Shown: piece after piece, positions 10,157 to 20,484 of the stretch
Numbering within the stretch: position 1 is the stretch's first letter
Layout: every line of letters begins with the position of its first letter
Origin: Thauera sp. GDN1
Lineage (GTDB): Bacteria; Pseudomonadota; Gammaproteobacteria; Burkholderiales; Rhodocyclaceae
DNA: 64,000 nucleotides
Assembly (NCBI RefSeq): GCF_029223545.1
Contig: NZ_CP097870.1
Coordinates: 3,224,001 to 3,288,000, forward strand
Direction: 5' to 3'
The notes under the pieces: model-generated
Database searches by the model: none
What the model was told of the DNA's origin: nothing
The model's input: the letters and a program-made list of their open reading frames with translations, nothing else
Position numbers and translations under genes: made by a program

Positions 10157-11848
10157 TCAGCCCTTCAGCTCGGGGAAGTCTTCCTCGAAGAACTCCAGCT
10201 CGCCACGCGCGTTCTCGCCCCGCGCCTCTTCGGCCTTGCGCAGCTCGACGCGGCGGATCTTGCCCGAGATCGTCTTCGGCAAGTCGGCGAAGGACAGGCG
10301 GCGGATGCGCTTGTACGGGGCCAGGCGCTCGCGGGTGAAGGCGAAGATCTCCTTGGCCAGCTCCTTGCTCGGTTCCTGGCCGGCGACCAGGATCACGAAG
10401 GCCTTGGGCACCGCCAGGCGCACCGGATCCGGGCTCGGCACGACCGCGGCTTCGGCCACCGCCGGGTGCTCGATCAGTACGCTCTCGAGCTCGAAGGGGC
10501 TGATTCGATAGTCGGAGGCCTTGAACACGTCGTCCGCACGGCCGACGTAGGTGATGTAGCCGTCCTCGTCGATGCTGGCGACGTCGCCGGTCCGATAGTG
10601 GCCGTCACGCATCACTTCCGCGGTCTTCGCCGGATCGCCGGAGTAGCCGACCATCAGGCCCACCGGACGGCTGTCGCCGAGCACCAGCGAGATCTCGCCC
10701 TCGGTCACCGGGTTGCTGTCCACGTCGAGCAGGGCGATCTTGTAGCCGGGCAGCGGACGGCCCATGGAGCCGGGCTTGAGCGGCTGGTCGGGGGTGTTGC
10801 CGATCTCGGCGGTGGTCTCGGTCTGCCCGAAGCCGTCGCGGATGGTGATGCCCCAGGCCTTCTTCACCTGATCGACGACTTCCGGATTCAGCGGCTCGCC
10901 GGCACCGATCAGCTCGCGCAGCTTGGTCTTGACCGAAGCCAGGTCCTGCTGGATCAGCATGCGCCACACGGTCGGGGGCGCGCACATGGTGGTGACCTCG
11001 TACTGCACCAGCACGTCGAGCAGGGCCGCCGCGTTGAAGCGGTTGTAGTTGTACAGGAACACGCAGGCGCCGGCATTCCAGGGCGCGAAGAAGCAGCTCC
11101 AGGCGTGCTTGGCCCAGCCCGGCGAGGAGATGTTCATGTGGCGGTCGTTGGGCTTCAGGCCGATCCAGTACATCGTCGACAGGTGGCCGACCGGGTAGGA
11201 CTGGTGGGTGTGCAGCACCAGCTTGGGCTTGGAGGTGGTCCCCGAGGTGAAGTACAGCAGCAGCGGGTCATCGACGCGGGTCACGCCCTCCGGGGTGAAG
11301 ACGTCGGACTCGGCGGCGGCCTCCTCGAAGGCCTTCCAGCCCACCGGCGCGCCGCCCACGGCGATGCGGCCGAAGCTGCCCGGCAGGCTCTCGAACTTGT
11401 CGGTGTGGGCCTTGCCGATCACCACGTGCTTGACCTGGCCGCGCTCGACGCGGTCCACCAGGTCGTCCGGGGTCAGCAGCGTGGTCGCCGGGATCACGAC
11501 CGCGCCGAGCTTGATCGCGGCGAGCATGGTCTCCCACAGCGGCACTTCGTTGCCGAGCATGATCAGGATGCGCTCGCCGCGCTTGACGCCCTGCTTGCGC
11601 AGCCAGTTGGCGACGCGGTTCGAGCGCGCCGACATCTCGGCGAAGCTGAGCTTCGACTCGCGGCCGTCTTCCTCGATGATCCACAGCGCCGGGTTGTCGT
11701 TGCCCTTGGCCATGGCGTCGAAGTAATCCAGCGCCCAGTTGAACTCCTTCAGCTTCGGCCACGTGAAGCCGGCGTAGGCGGTGGCGTAGTCGCTGCGGTG
11801 CTGCAACAGGAAGTCGCGGGCGGCGAGAAATTCATTCAGGGCAGTCAT
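10157..11848 (-). CDS. Acyl-CoA synthetase (AMP-forming), benzoate/medium-chain acid type
   Basis: A 563-residue adenylate-forming ligase. The P-loop-like motif YFTSGTTSKPK, the A5-type motif DGFGQTETT, the A7 aspartate region YRTGDVA, and the catalytic lysine in KTISGKIRR are all present, so it should activate a carboxylic acid to its CoA thioester. Overall character (WALDYFDAMA near the N-terminus, SPGWAKHAW) is that of AcsA/medium-chain or aromatic acid CoA ligases; the exact substrate cannot be read from sequence. It is monocistronic and faces a palindromic operator upstream, suggesting control by a degradation-pathway regulator. Confidence 0.88.
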   Translation of the reverse strand: MTALNEFLAARDFLLQHRSDYATAYAGFTWPKLKEFNWALDYFDAMAKGNDNPALWIIEEDGRESKLSFAEMSARSNRVANWLRKQGVKRGERILIMLGNEVPLWETMLAAIKLGAVVIPATTLLTPDDLVDRVERGQVKHVVIGKAHTDKFESLPGSFGRIAVGGAPVGWKAFEEAAAESDVFTPEGVTRVDDPLLLYFTSGTTSKPKLVLHTHQSYPVGHLSTMYWIGLKPNDRHMNISSPGWAKHAWSCFFAPWNAGACVFLYNYNRFNAAALLDVLVQYEVTTMCAPPTVWRMLIQQDLASVKTKLRELIGAGEPLNPEVVDQVKKAWGITIRDGFGQTETTAEIGNTPDQPLKPGSMGRPLPGYKIALLDVDSNPVTEGEISLVLGDSRPVGLMVGYSGDPAKTAEVMRDGHYRTGDVASIDEDGYITYVGRADDVFKASDYRISPFELESVLIEHPAVAEAAVVPSPDPVRLAVPKAFVILVAGQEPSKELAKEIFAFTRERLAPYKRIRRLSFADLPKTISGKIRRVELRKAEEARGENARGELEFFEEDFPELKG

Positions 11849-11925
11849 GGGCTCTCCTCTCCATTACATCGTTGGCATCATTGGCGAATCATCGGCGGCC
11901 GGCGGCACCGCGGTCGGGCGTTATT

Positions 11926-11945
11926 TTACGTTGACGTTAACGTAA
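11926..11945. promoter_or_regulatory. Palindromic operator upstream of the acyl-CoA synthetase
   Basis: TTACGTTGACGTTAACGTAA contains a perfect ACGTTAACGT palindrome (11934-11943) and a second overlapping ACGT half. It lies 78 bp upstream of the minus-strand acyl-CoA synthetase, within the divergent region shared with the nitroreductase. The form is like operators of MerR-family LiuR-type regulators of acyl-CoA catabolism; that family assignment is inference. Confidence 0.5.
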
Positions 11946-12140
11946 TTCACCGATCGGGATCAAAAAAAACTCATGCGGACGACCCGGGCGGCCATTCGCG
12001 CGCGCCGCTCGACCGGCCCCGCTCCCCGTCAGGCGGCTCCTTGGGCAACGGCTGCACGCGGTCCGGGCCGCGCATGCGCCGCGTCGCAGCCAGCCGCTAT
12101 ACTGCTTGCCGACACCCCCTGTCCGACCCGAGGAATGCCC

Positions 12141-12959
12141 ATGTCTTCGCCTCCGTCCCGCCTGAGCGCCCGCTACGGCACTGGCGCCGCGCCGGCTGCC
12201 GCACTGAGCCCGCTGATCGAACAGCTGCTCGACCATCGCTCGGTGCGCGCCTATCTGCCCGATCCGGTCAGCGACGCACAGCTCGCCGCCATCGTCGCCG
12301 CGGCACAGTCGGCTGCCAGCTCGTCCAACCTCAATGTATGGAGTGTGGTCGCAGTCCGCGACGCCGGCAAGCGCGCCCGCCTCGCCGAGCTCGCCGGCAA
12401 CCAGGCCCATGTGCGCGAGGCGCCGCTGCAGCTGGTGTGGCTGGCCGACCTCGCCCGCCTGCGCCGCATCGCCGGCCAGCTCGGCCGCCCGTCGGCGGGC
12501 CTCGATTACACCGAGATGTTCCTGACCGGCGTCATCGACGCCGCGCTCGCCGCGCAGAACGCCGCAGCCGCGGCCGAATCGCTCGGCCTCGGCATCGTGT
12601 ACATCGGCGGCATGCGCAACCACCCGGAACAGGTCGCCGCGCTGCTCGAGCTGCCGCCCGAAGTGTTCGCGGTCTTCGGCATGTGCGTCGGCACGCCCGA
12701 TCCGGCCCGCCCGACCGCGGTCAAGCCGCGCCCGCCGCAGTCGGTGGTGCTGCATCACGAGCGCTACCGCGAGGACGTCCAGGACGAGGGCGTCGAGGCC
12801 TATAACCAGGCCATGGCGCGCTTCTACACGGAACAGAACATGAACGTGCATGGCAGCTGGGCGGTGCACTCGGCCAAGCGCATCGCCGGTCCCGAGACCC
12901 TGTCGGGGCGCGATCGACTGGTCGAGGCGCTGCACGCGCTCGGCTTCCCGCTCAAGTGA
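12141..12959 (+). CDS. NADPH-dependent nitroreductase / flavin oxidoreductase (NfsA-like)
   Basis: A 272-residue FMN-binding protein of the nitroreductase superfamily, NfsA/Frp branch. The N-terminal motif LLDHRSVRAYLPDPVSDAQL and the SSNLNVWSVVAV segment bind FMN phosphate and ring. The central GLGIVYIGGMRNHPEQVAALL and the C-terminal Lys/Arg-rich NADPH loop fit the family. The start at 12141 has AGGA 5 bp upstream; the ATG at 12135 overlaps this ribosome-binding site and is less likely. Physiological electron acceptor is not evident. It is followed 40 bp later by an unassigned gene on the same strand. Confidence 0.9.
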   Translation: MSSPPSRLSARYGTGAAPAAALSPLIEQLLDHRSVRAYLPDPVSDAQLAAIVAAAQSAASSSNLNVWSVVAVRDAGKRARLAELAGNQAHVREAPLQLVWLADLARLRRIAGQLGRPSAGLDYTEMFLTGVIDAALAAQNAAAAAESLGLGIVYIGGMRNHPEQVAALLELPPEVFAVFGMCVGTPDPARPTAVKPRPPQSVVLHHERYREDVQDEGVEAYNQAMARFYTEQNMNVHGSWAVHSAKRIAGPETLSGRDRLVEALHALGFPLK

Positions 12960-12999
12960 TCCAGCCATCCGCCGCCCCCGTTCCAGCCGAGGACAGTCC

Positions 13000-14415
13000 A
13001 TGCGCAAACGCGACACCACGCTGACCACCGACCAGAAGGCCCTCGCGGTCAATCTGGACAAGTACAAGTACGGGGCGATCGTCGAGATCGGCGCCGGCCA
13101 GGAGGTGGCGCGCCGCTTCTTCCAGGTCGGTGCCGCGGCCGGCACCATCGCCAAGACCATGTCGGCCTACGACATGGCGGTCAGCGACGACATCTACGGC
13201 CATGTCGACCGCTACGTCAGCCGCGCCCGCCTGCTGCAGATGCTGGACAAGGAATTCTCCCAGGTGGTCGCGCGCCTCGCCCACCTGCGGCCGAAGAACA
13301 CCACCTTCTTCGCCTACGCCGCCACCGTCACCGCGCGCAGCTTCAAGCAGAAGAACGAATGCCACGGCTGGGTCGGCATCCGCCTGCAGCTGCACCCCGG
13401 CGCCGAGCCGAGCGACGTGATCATGCACGTGCGCATGCTCGACAACGACAACGCCCAGCAGTCCGAGGCGCTCGGCATCCTCGGCGTGAACCTGATCTAC
13501 GGCGCCTTCTTCCACCACGACCAGCCCGAGTGGGTGGTCGAGGGCCTGGCCGACGGCCTGGGCTCGGACCGCATCGAGGTGGATCTGATCCACTTCTCCG
13601 GCCCCTACTTCGAGGAAGTCGAGAACCGGCTGATGAACCTGCACCTGATCCGCAGCTGGCTCACGCGCGCGGTGGTGTTCAACCCGGCGGGCGAGGTGGT
13701 GGTGCCGGGCGAGCTCTTCTACCGCAAGCCGGTGATGGTGATGCGCGGCAGCTTCAAGCCGGTGACCCTGGTCAACGTGGACATGATGGCCGCTGGCCGC
13801 AGGCAGTTCAGCCAGCTTGCCGCGGTGGACGAGAACGAGGTCCTGTCGCTCGCCGAGATCACGATGAACTCGCTGATCAGCGGCGACAACGTGGACGGCG
13901 CCGACTTCCTCGCCCGCATCGACCTGCTCGCCTCGCAGGGCTACACGGTGATGATCTCGGACTACGTGCGCTTCTTCCGCCTGCGCGCCTACCTGCGCCG
14001 CTACACGCAGAAGCCGATCGGCATCGTGCTGTCGGTGCGCGACTTCGCCTTCCTGTTCGACGAGAAGTACTACGAGGGCCTGGAGGGCGGCATCCTGGAA
14101 GCCTTCGGCAAGCTGTTCCCGGACAACACCCACGTCTATGTCTACCCCTCGCGCCCGCGCGGCACCGACGCCTCGGCCACGGTCACCCTCGACAACGTGC
14201 AGGTGCCGGACAACCTGCGCCACCTGCTCGCCCACCTGAAGGAGAACGACAAGCTGGTGGCGGTGCAGCCGCTCGACGAAAGTCACCTGCACATCGACAT
14301 CGCCGACGTGCTGGCGCGACTGCGGCGCGGGCGCGGCGACTGGGAGGCCGAGGTGCCGGAGGCGGTCGCGCAGCGCATCATCGACGGCCGCCTGCTCGGC
14401 TTCGACACCGAGTGA
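13000..14415 (+). CDS. Conserved hypothetical protein of about 470 residues
   Basis: A 471-residue soluble protein starting MRKRDTTLTTDQKALAVNLD, with a well placed GAGGA ahead of the ATG. It has no signal peptide, no clear membrane helices and no nucleotide-binding motif that I can identify. Features include QEVARRFFQVGAAAGTIAKTMSAYD, several acidic patches and a Cys-poor composition (one Cys, in NECHGW). Related proteins in databases carry conflicting names such as TonB receptor; nothing here supports a receptor, as there is no signal sequence, plug or barrel pattern. It lies 40 bp after the nitroreductase and ends at a strong terminator, so the two probably form an operon. Confidence 0.85.
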   Translation: MRKRDTTLTTDQKALAVNLDKYKYGAIVEIGAGQEVARRFFQVGAAAGTIAKTMSAYDMAVSDDIYGHVDRYVSRARLLQMLDKEFSQVVARLAHLRPKNTTFFAYAATVTARSFKQKNECHGWVGIRLQLHPGAEPSDVIMHVRMLDNDNAQQSEALGILGVNLIYGAFFHHDQPEWVVEGLADGLGSDRIEVDLIHFSGPYFEEVENRLMNLHLIRSWLTRAVVFNPAGEVVVPGELFYRKPVMVMRGSFKPVTLVNVDMMAAGRRQFSQLAAVDENEVLSLAEITMNSLISGDNVDGADFLARIDLLASQGYTVMISDYVRFFRLRAYLRRYTQKPIGIVLSVRDFAFLFDEKYYEGLEGGILEAFGKLFPDNTHVYVYPSRPRGTDASATVTLDNVQVPDNLRHLLAHLKENDKLVAVQPLDESHLHIDIADVLARLRRGRGDWEAEVPEAVAQRIIDGRLLGFDTE

Positions 14416-14444
14416 GCGCCTGTGCCGCGTACCCTGCAGACCCC

Positions 14445-14472
14445 GACCCTGCCCAAAGCAGGGTCTTTTTTT
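14445..14472 (+). terminator. Intrinsic terminator after the 471-residue protein
   Basis: GACCCTGC pairs with GCAGGGTC around a CCAAA loop and is followed by seven T residues. It lies 30 bp after the stop codon. Confidence 0.93.
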
Positions 14473-14600
14473 GAACTTCGGCGGGCGTTGCGGTCTTCAT
14501 ATATGGCAGCGCAGCAACGCAGTCGTCCGGCTGCGCAACAAGGTCGCCCGCCCGCCGCGGGCGGCACACGAGACCCACACGGCCCCGAACCCAAGCGCGC

Positions 14601-17303
14601 ATGAGTCCACCCAGCCCTTCGTTTGTGAACATCGACCATCCCCACGCCGTCCCCGCAGAAGCCGCGCTCGCCGCGCTGGCCAGCGATGCCTGCGGCCTGT
14701 CCACCGCCGAGGCCGCACGCCGGCTCGAGACCGTCGGCCCCAACCGCCTGCCCGAGGCAGCGAAGGACGGCGCGCTCAAGCGCTTCCTCAGGCACTTCAA
14801 CGACGTGCTGATCTACGTGCTGCTCGGCGCCGCCGGCATCACCGCCCTGCTCGGGCACTGGATCGACACCGGCGTGATCCTCGGCGTGGTCGTGATCAAC
14901 GCCATCATCGGCTTCATCCAGGAGGGCAAGGCCGAACAGGCGCTCGAGGGCATCCGCAAGATGCTGTCGCTGCACGCCCAGGCTTGCCGTGACGGGCGCT
15001 GGAGCGCGATCGACGCCGACGCCCTGGTGCCGGGCGACATCGTGCGCCTGCGCTCGGGCGACCGCGTGCCCGCCGACCTGCGCCTGATCGAGGCGACCAG
15101 CCTGCGCATCGAGGAATCGGCGCTGACCGGCGAATCGGTGCCCGCCGACAAGGGCACCGACGCGGTGGCGGCGGATGCCGGCGTCGGCGACCGCAGCGGC
15201 ATGGCCTTCTCCGGCACCCTGGTCGCGGCCGGGCGCGGCATCGGCGTGGTGGTCGCCACCGGCGGCGACACCGAACTCGGCCGCATCAACCGCCTGATCG
15301 CCGAGGTGCAGACGCTGCAGACCCCGCTCACCCGGCAGATGGCGCAGTTCAGCAAGCTGCTGTCGGTGGCGATCGTCGCCCTCGCGCTGCTGATGCTGGC
15401 GGTGGGGCTGAAGGTGCACGACTTCCCGCTCGCCGAGGTCTTCCTCGCCGCGATCGGCTTCGCGGTGGCGGCGATCCCCGAGGGCCTGCCGGCGATCCTG
15501 ACCATCACCCTCGCGCTCGGCGTGCAGCGCATGGCGCAGCGCAACGCGATCACCCGCAAGCTCACCGCGGTCGAGGCGCTGGGCTCGGTGACCGTGATCT
15601 GCTCGGACAAGACCGGCACGCTGACCCGGAACGAGATGACCGTACGCCACGTCCTCACCCGCGGCGGCTTCTATGAGGTCAGCGGCACCGGCTACCGCCC
15701 CGAGGGCGAGATCACGCTCGAAGGCAAGGTGGCCAGCCTGGCGAACCACGGCCACCTGCACGCGCTGATCGAGGTGGTCGCGGTCGCCAACGACACTCAT
15801 GTGGCCGAGGAAGACGGCCAGTGGAAAGTCACCGGCGAACCCACCGAGGGCGCGCTGCGCACCCTCGCCCACAAGGCCGGCTTCGACGCCGAGGCCCACG
15901 AGCGCCACGCCAGCATCCCCTTCGAGTCGGCCAACAAGTTCATGGCCACGCTCAACACCGTACCCGGCGGCACCCGCCGCATCCTGCTGAAGGGCGCGCC
16001 CGACCGCCTGCTCGACCGCTGCCGCCAGGAACTCGGCACCGGCGGCGAGTGCGAGCCGCTCGAGCGCGCCTTCTGGGAAGGCCAGATCGAGGCGCTGAGC
16101 GCCGAGGGCCTGCGCGTGCTCGCCGCCGCGACGCGCGAGGTGGCACGCGACAAGGACGACCTGGCACTGGAGGACCTCGAGGAGGACATGGTCTTCCTCG
16201 GCCTGATCGGCATCATCGATCCGCCGCGGCCGGAAGCGATCGACGCCATCCGCTCCTGCCACACCGCCGGAATCCGGGTGAAGATGATCACCGGCGACCA
16301 TGCCGGCACCGCGCGCGCGATCGGCATCGAGATGGGCCTGGGCACGGCGGAATCGCTGAAGGTGATCACCGGCGCCGAGATCGAGGCTGCCAGCGACGCG
16401 CAGTTGCAGGACATCGCCCACGACTGCGACATCTTTGCCCGCACCAGCCCCGAGCACAAGCTGCGCCTGGTCAAGGCCCTGCAGGCACGCGGCGAGGTGG
16501 TCGCGATGACCGGCGACGGCGTCAACGACGCCCCAGCCCTCAAGCGCGCCGACGTCGGCGTGGCGATGGGCATCAAGGGCACCGAGGCAACCAAGGAAGC
16601 CGCCGAGATCGTACTCGCCGACGACAACTTCTCCACCATCGAACGCGCGGTCGAGGAAGGGCGCACGATCTACGACAACCTGAGGAAGGCCATTCTCTTC
16701 ATCCTCCCCACCAACGGCGCGCAGGGTCTGGTGATGCTCGCCGCGGTGGTGTTCGGCCTCACCCTGCCGCTGACCCCGGTGCAGATCCTGTGGGTGAACA
16801 TGGTGGTCGCGGTCACCCTGGCGCTGGCGCTCGCCTTCGAGCCGGCCGAGCCGGGGGTGATGCAGCGCCCGCCGCGCAAGCCGGGGGCGCCGATCATGGA
16901 CGGCGGGATGCTGTGGCGGGTGGGCTTCGTCTCGCTGCTGATCGGCGGCGCCACCATCCTGTCCTTCGAGTATTCGCTGCTGCAGGGCATGGAGCTGCAC
17001 GCCGCGCGTACGATGGCGGTCAACACGCTGGTCATCGCCCAGGCCTGGTACCTGTTCAACAGCCGCTTCCTGACCGCCTCCAGCCTGGCGCCCTCACGGT
17101 TGTTCACGAACCCGGCGGCGCAGGTCTCGGTGCTGATCCTGGCCTTGCTGCAGCTCGGTTTCGTCTACCTGCCGGTGATGAACATCTGGTTCGGCACCAC
17201 CCCGCTGCCGCTGCGCGACTGGCTGATGCCGATCGCGGTCGGCGCCGCGGTGTTCCTCGTCATCGAGGCCGAGAAGGCATGGCTGCGCGCGCGTCGGCGC
17301 TGA
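14601..17303 (+). CDS. Cation-transporting P-type ATPase (P2 type, Ca2+/Mn2+-like)
   Basis: A 900-residue P-type ATPase. It has the actuator motif TGES, the phosphorylation motif DKTGTLT, the MITGDH and [11 protein letters not shown] motifs, and M4 with [11 protein letters not shown]. The PEGLP signature and overall length place it with P2A-type pumps (SERCA/PMR1 group) rather than heavy-metal P1B pumps; there is no N-terminal CxxC metal domain. Ten hydrophobic helices are arranged 2+2+6. Likely substrates are Ca2+ or Mn2+, but Na+/K+ P2-type pumps of bacteria look similar. No ribosome-binding site stands out before the ATG at 14601. Confidence 0.92.
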   Translation: MSPPSPSFVNIDHPHAVPAEAALAALASDACGLSTAEAARRLETVGPNRLPEAAKDGALKRFLRHFNDVLIYVLLGAAGITALLGHWIDTGVILGVVVINAIIGFIQEGKAEQALEGIRKMLSLHAQACRDGRWSAIDADALVPGDIVRLRSGDRVPADLRLIEATSLRIEESALTGESVPADKGTDAVAADAGVGDRSGMAFSGTLVAAGRGIGVVVATGGDTELGRINRLIAEVQTLQTPLTRQMAQFSKLLSVAIVALALLMLAVGLKVHDFPLAEVFLAAIGFAVAAIPEGLPAILTITLALGVQRMAQRNAITRKLTAVEALGSVTVICSDKTGTLTRNEMTVRHVLTRGGFYEVSGTGYRPEGEITLEGKVASLANHGHLHALIEVVAVANDTHVAEEDGQWKVTGEPTEGALRTLAHKAGFDAEAHERHASIPFESANKFMATLNTVPGGTRRILLKGAPDRLLDRCRQELGTGGECEPLERAFWEGQIEALSAEGLRVLAAATREVARDKDDLALEDLEEDMVFLGLIGIIDPPRPEAIDAIRSCHTAGIRVKMITGDHAGTARAIGIEMGLGTAESLKVITGAEIEAASDAQLQDIAHDCDIFARTSPEHKLRLVKALQARGEVVAMTGDGVNDAPALKRADVGVAMGIKGTEATKEAAEIVLADDNFSTIERAVEEGRTIYDNLRKAILFILPTNGAQGLVMLAAVVFGLTLPLTPVQILWVNMVVAVTLALALAFEPAEPGVMQRPPRKPGAPIMDGGMLWRVGFVSLLIGGATILSFEYSLLQGMELHAARTMAVNTLVIAQAWYLFNSRFLTASSLAPSRLFTNPAAQVSVLILALLQLGFVYLPVMNIWFGTTPLPLRDWLMPIAVGAAVFLVIEAEKAWLRARRR

Positions 17304-17324
17304 AGGCCCACAAGCGGCGTGCGC

Positions 17325-18245
17325 TCAGCCCGAGACGTCCTTCCAGTGCAGGCTGAGCCAGGCCCCGAGCACGCCGACGGCCAGCAACATCGCCCCGATC
17401 ACCGAGTTGCTCACCGCGACGTAGTCGGTGCGCCGGTTGCTTCCGGCCATGGCCACCAGGCAGGTCTTGCGGCCGAGGCGCACACCCGCATGAGCGATAC
17501 CCAGCACCAGGAAGGCCGGCAAGCGCGCAGGCGAGGGCGAAAACCATCCGGTTCGAACGATCGGCCCAGCGCCCCCAGACCGGCGCGCTCAACAGGCCGA
17601 CCAGCCCCTCGACCGCGATGAAGAGCCCGAGCAGGCCCACGGCGCCAGGCCGACGCCCAGCGCCGCCATCCCCGACACCGCGCTGCTCCAGCCCGAAAGC
17701 CGTCCGCGCCGCGTCTTCGGAATGGTCTTGCCCTGCACGTCCTTGTACGCCACCGAGCACGCGCCGCGCGCGAGGCTGAACAGCACCAGCAGCGCGATCA
17801 CCACCCAGCCTGCCGCGGCCCCTTCCAGCGCCAGCGCCGCCCAGCCCATGCCGAGCAGACACAGGCCCTGCAGCGCGCCGCCCCACACCCACACCCACTT
17901 GCGCACCGGCTGGCGGCGGACCACCGCGCCGATCAGCATCTGCGGCAGCATCGAACCCGACTCGCGGATCGGCACCAGCAGGCTCAGCATCCAGCCCGGC
18001 GCACCAAGCTGCAGCAGCAGCCAGGGCAGCGTGGTCTTGGCGCTGGCGATGCGGTCGGCGAGGCTGGAAAGCGTGTTGGCGACCAGGGTGTGGAAAAAGT
18101 TGCCCGGCGACTCGCGGCAGGCATCCTCGGAGATCGCCTTGCACACGCGCCCCTCGTCGTCCTCAGCCAGGCGCTCGTAAAGGCTCTCCATCCACTCGGG
18201 ATGCTTCGGCGCGGACGACTCGGCGTGCGGGGACAGGTCCTGCAT
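17325..18245 (-). pseudogene. Decayed MFS transporter gene
   Basis: Major facilitator sequence is spread over three frames. The N-terminal part starts at ATG 18245 (MQDLSPHAESS) and runs in one frame to about 17645. A second frame continues with GLLGLFIAVEGLVGLL and WGRWADRSNRMVFALAC to about 17525. A third frame carries FLVLGIAHAGVRLGRKTCL to the stop at 17325. The total coding length is only about 305 residues against about 400-430 for the family, and the loop between the middle helices appears missing at the first junction, so deletions rather than simple base-calling errors are likely. The motif GRWADR of MFS proteins is still readable. Confidence 0.75.
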
Positions 18246-18438
18246 CGGGGCTCCTGGTCGGCTTCGGGGGATGCTGGGGTGATTGCACCTGCAGCTTAGC
18301 GCAGCGCACAATGCCCGCAAACCTGCCCCCCGACGCTCGCCCCGAGCTCGCCCCCGGCTTCGCTTTCGGCACGACCCGGTCCGGGCCGGCAGCCGCGAAC
18401 CGAGCTGGGGCCTCCCATCCCCGCTTCGCGCCGGCCCG

Positions 18439-20430
18439 ATGACCCAGGAACAGCTCCTCATCCTCGCCATCCTCACCGCCACCGTGGGCATGTTCCTGTG
18501 GGGGCGCTGGCGCCACGACATGGTCGCGGCGGCCGCCCTGCTCGCCTGCGTGCTCGCCGGCCTGGTCGCACCCGCCGAGGCCTTCGCCGGCTTCGCCCAC
18601 CCGGCGGTGGTCACCGTGGCCTGCGTGCTGGTGCTCTCACGCGGCCTGCAGGTCTCGGGCGCGGTCGATGCGCTCGCCGCGCGACTCCTGCCGGCCAAGG
18701 CCGGCATCCTGCTCAGCCTGTCCGCGCTCGTCGGCCTGGGCGCGCTGCTGTCGGGCTTCATGAACAACGTCGGCGCGATGGCCCTCCTCATGCCGGTGGC
18801 GATGCAGCTCGCCTCGCGCCTCGCGCTGCCCCCCGGCAGGGTGCTGATGCCGCTCGCCTTCGGCACCATCCTCGGCGGCATGACGACCATGATCGGCACC
18901 CCGCCCAACCTGATCGTTTCCGGTTTTCGCGCGCAGACCGGCGCCGGGAGCTTCGCCATGTTCGACTTCACGCCGATCGGCCTCGCCGTCGCCGTGGTCG
19001 GCACCCTGTTCATCGTGCTGCTCGGCTGGCGCCTGGTGCCCGCGCGCGAGAAGGCGAGCACCGAGGGCTTCGAGACCGGCGCCTATGTCACCGAGGTCCG
19101 CGTGGTGCCCGACAGCAAGGCCGCCGGCCTCTTCCTGCGCGAGATCGAATCCCGACTCGACGAGGCCGGCGCGCAGATCATCGGCCTGGTACGCAACGAG
19201 GTACGCATGACCGCCCCCCAGTCGAGCCGCAAGGTGCTGGCGGGCGACATCCTGGTCATCGAAGCGGACATCGAGGCGCTGCCCGAAGTCCTCGCCACGC
19301 TCGGCCTGCAGCTCGAAGAGGCCGGCCCGTCGAGCGCGGACGCGGCGCGACAGGACGGGGAAGACGCGCAGCCCCGCAAGTCTCCGGCAAAACCTGCGCA
19401 GGCTAACCGCGACGACGCGCGCAAGACAGGCGAGCAGGAGCAGGGCGGTCAGCAAAAGGAAAAAGACAAGGACACGAAAGGCACGAGTGACAAGAAGGGA
19501 ACCGAGGCGAGCGAAGAAGCGGAAGAGGATGAGCAGGACGCTGCCCGATCCGCCGCTGACGCCGAGATCACGCTGATGGAACTGGTCGTGCGCCCGGAAG
19601 CCATCCTGATCGGCCGCTCGGCCCGCGATCTGTCGCTGCGCACGCGCTACGGACTGAACCTGCTCGCCGTCTCGCGCAACGGCAGCCGTTCGAAGTCGCG
19701 ACTGAGGACGCTGAAGATCCAGGCCGGCGACCTGCTGCTGATGCAGGGCCCGCTCGAGGCGCTCACCGAGTTCGCGGCGGACTCGGGTTGCGTGCCGCTG
19801 GCCGAGCGCGAGCTGCGCATCCCCGACCGCCGCAAGGCCTGGACCGCCGGCATCATCATGCTGTTCGCGGTCGGCAGCGCGGCGCTGGGCGTGCTGCCCG
19901 CGGCCATCTCCTTCACGCTCGGCGTGCTCGCCACGATGGCCTTGCGCACCATCCCGCTGCGATCGGTCTACGAGAGCATCGACTGGCCGGTCATCGTGCT
20001 GCTCGCGGCGCTGATCCCGGTGGCGGGAGCGATGGAGTCGACCGGCACGGCCGACCTGATCGCACGTGCGCTGCTCGACGGCGTGGCACGGGGCGACGCC
20101 ATCGTCGCCCTCACCCTGGTGCTGCTCGTCACCATGTTCCTGTCCGACCTGATGAACAACGCCGCGACCGCCGCGGTCATGTGCCCGATCGCGATCGGTA
20201 CCGCCGCGGCGCTCGGGGTCGGCGCGGACGCCTTCCTGATGGCGGTCGCCATCGGCGCCTCGTGCGCCTTCCTGACCCCAATCGGCCATCAGAACAACAC
20301 CCTGATCCTCGGCCCCGGCGGCTTCCGTTTCGGCGACTACTGGCGGCTCGGACTGCCCCTGGAACTGCTCGTGGTGGCGCTGTCCGTCCCCCTGCTGCTG
20401 CTCGTGTGGCCGCTCGGAGGCACCATCTGA
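18439..20430 (+). CDS. SLC13/DASS-type anion permease with two RCK_C domains
   Basis: A 663-residue permease. An N-terminal membrane half (residues 1-200) with NNVGAMALLMPVA and GTPPNLIVSG, and a C-terminal half with MNNAATAAVMCPIA and PIGHQNN, are the paired signatures of the SLC13/CitMHS/ArsB group, suggesting Na+-coupled carboxylate or sulfate transport. Between the halves are two TrkA-C (RCK_C) regulatory domains at about 215-292 and 376-455. They are separated by an unusual highly charged, Lys/Glu/Gln-rich linker of about 80 residues (293-375). The start at 18439 is the first Met giving a sensible TM1; no clear ribosome-binding site precedes it. Confidence 0.88.
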   Translation: MTQEQLLILAILTATVGMFLWGRWRHDMVAAAALLACVLAGLVAPAEAFAGFAHPAVVTVACVLVLSRGLQVSGAVDALAARLLPAKAGILLSLSALVGLGALLSGFMNNVGAMALLMPVAMQLASRLALPPGRVLMPLAFGTILGGMTTMIGTPPNLIVSGFRAQTGAGSFAMFDFTPIGLAVAVVGTLFIVLLGWRLVPAREKASTEGFETGAYVTEVRVVPDSKAAGLFLREIESRLDEAGAQIIGLVRNEVRMTAPQSSRKVLAGDILVIEADIEALPEVLATLGLQLEEAGPSSADAARQDGEDAQPRKSPAKPAQANRDDARKTGEQEQGGQQKEKDKDTKGTSDKKGTEASEEAEEDEQDAARSAADAEITLMELVVRPEAILIGRSARDLSLRTRYGLNLLAVSRNGSRSKSRLRTLKIQAGDLLLMQGPLEALTEFAADSGCVPLAERELRIPDRRKAWTAGIIMLFAVGSAALGVLPAAISFTLGVLATMALRTIPLRSVYESIDWPVIVLLAALIPVAGAMESTGTADLIARALLDGVARGDAIVALTLVLLVTMFLSDLMNNAATAAVMCPIAIGTAAALGVGADAFLMAVAIGASCAFLTPIGHQNNTLILGPGGFRFGDYWRLGLPLELLVVALSVPLLLLVWPLGGTI

Positions 20431-20484
20431 GCATGAGCACGGCGCCTTTCCCGAGCCCCCCGAACCTTCACGACGGAGAACCCC

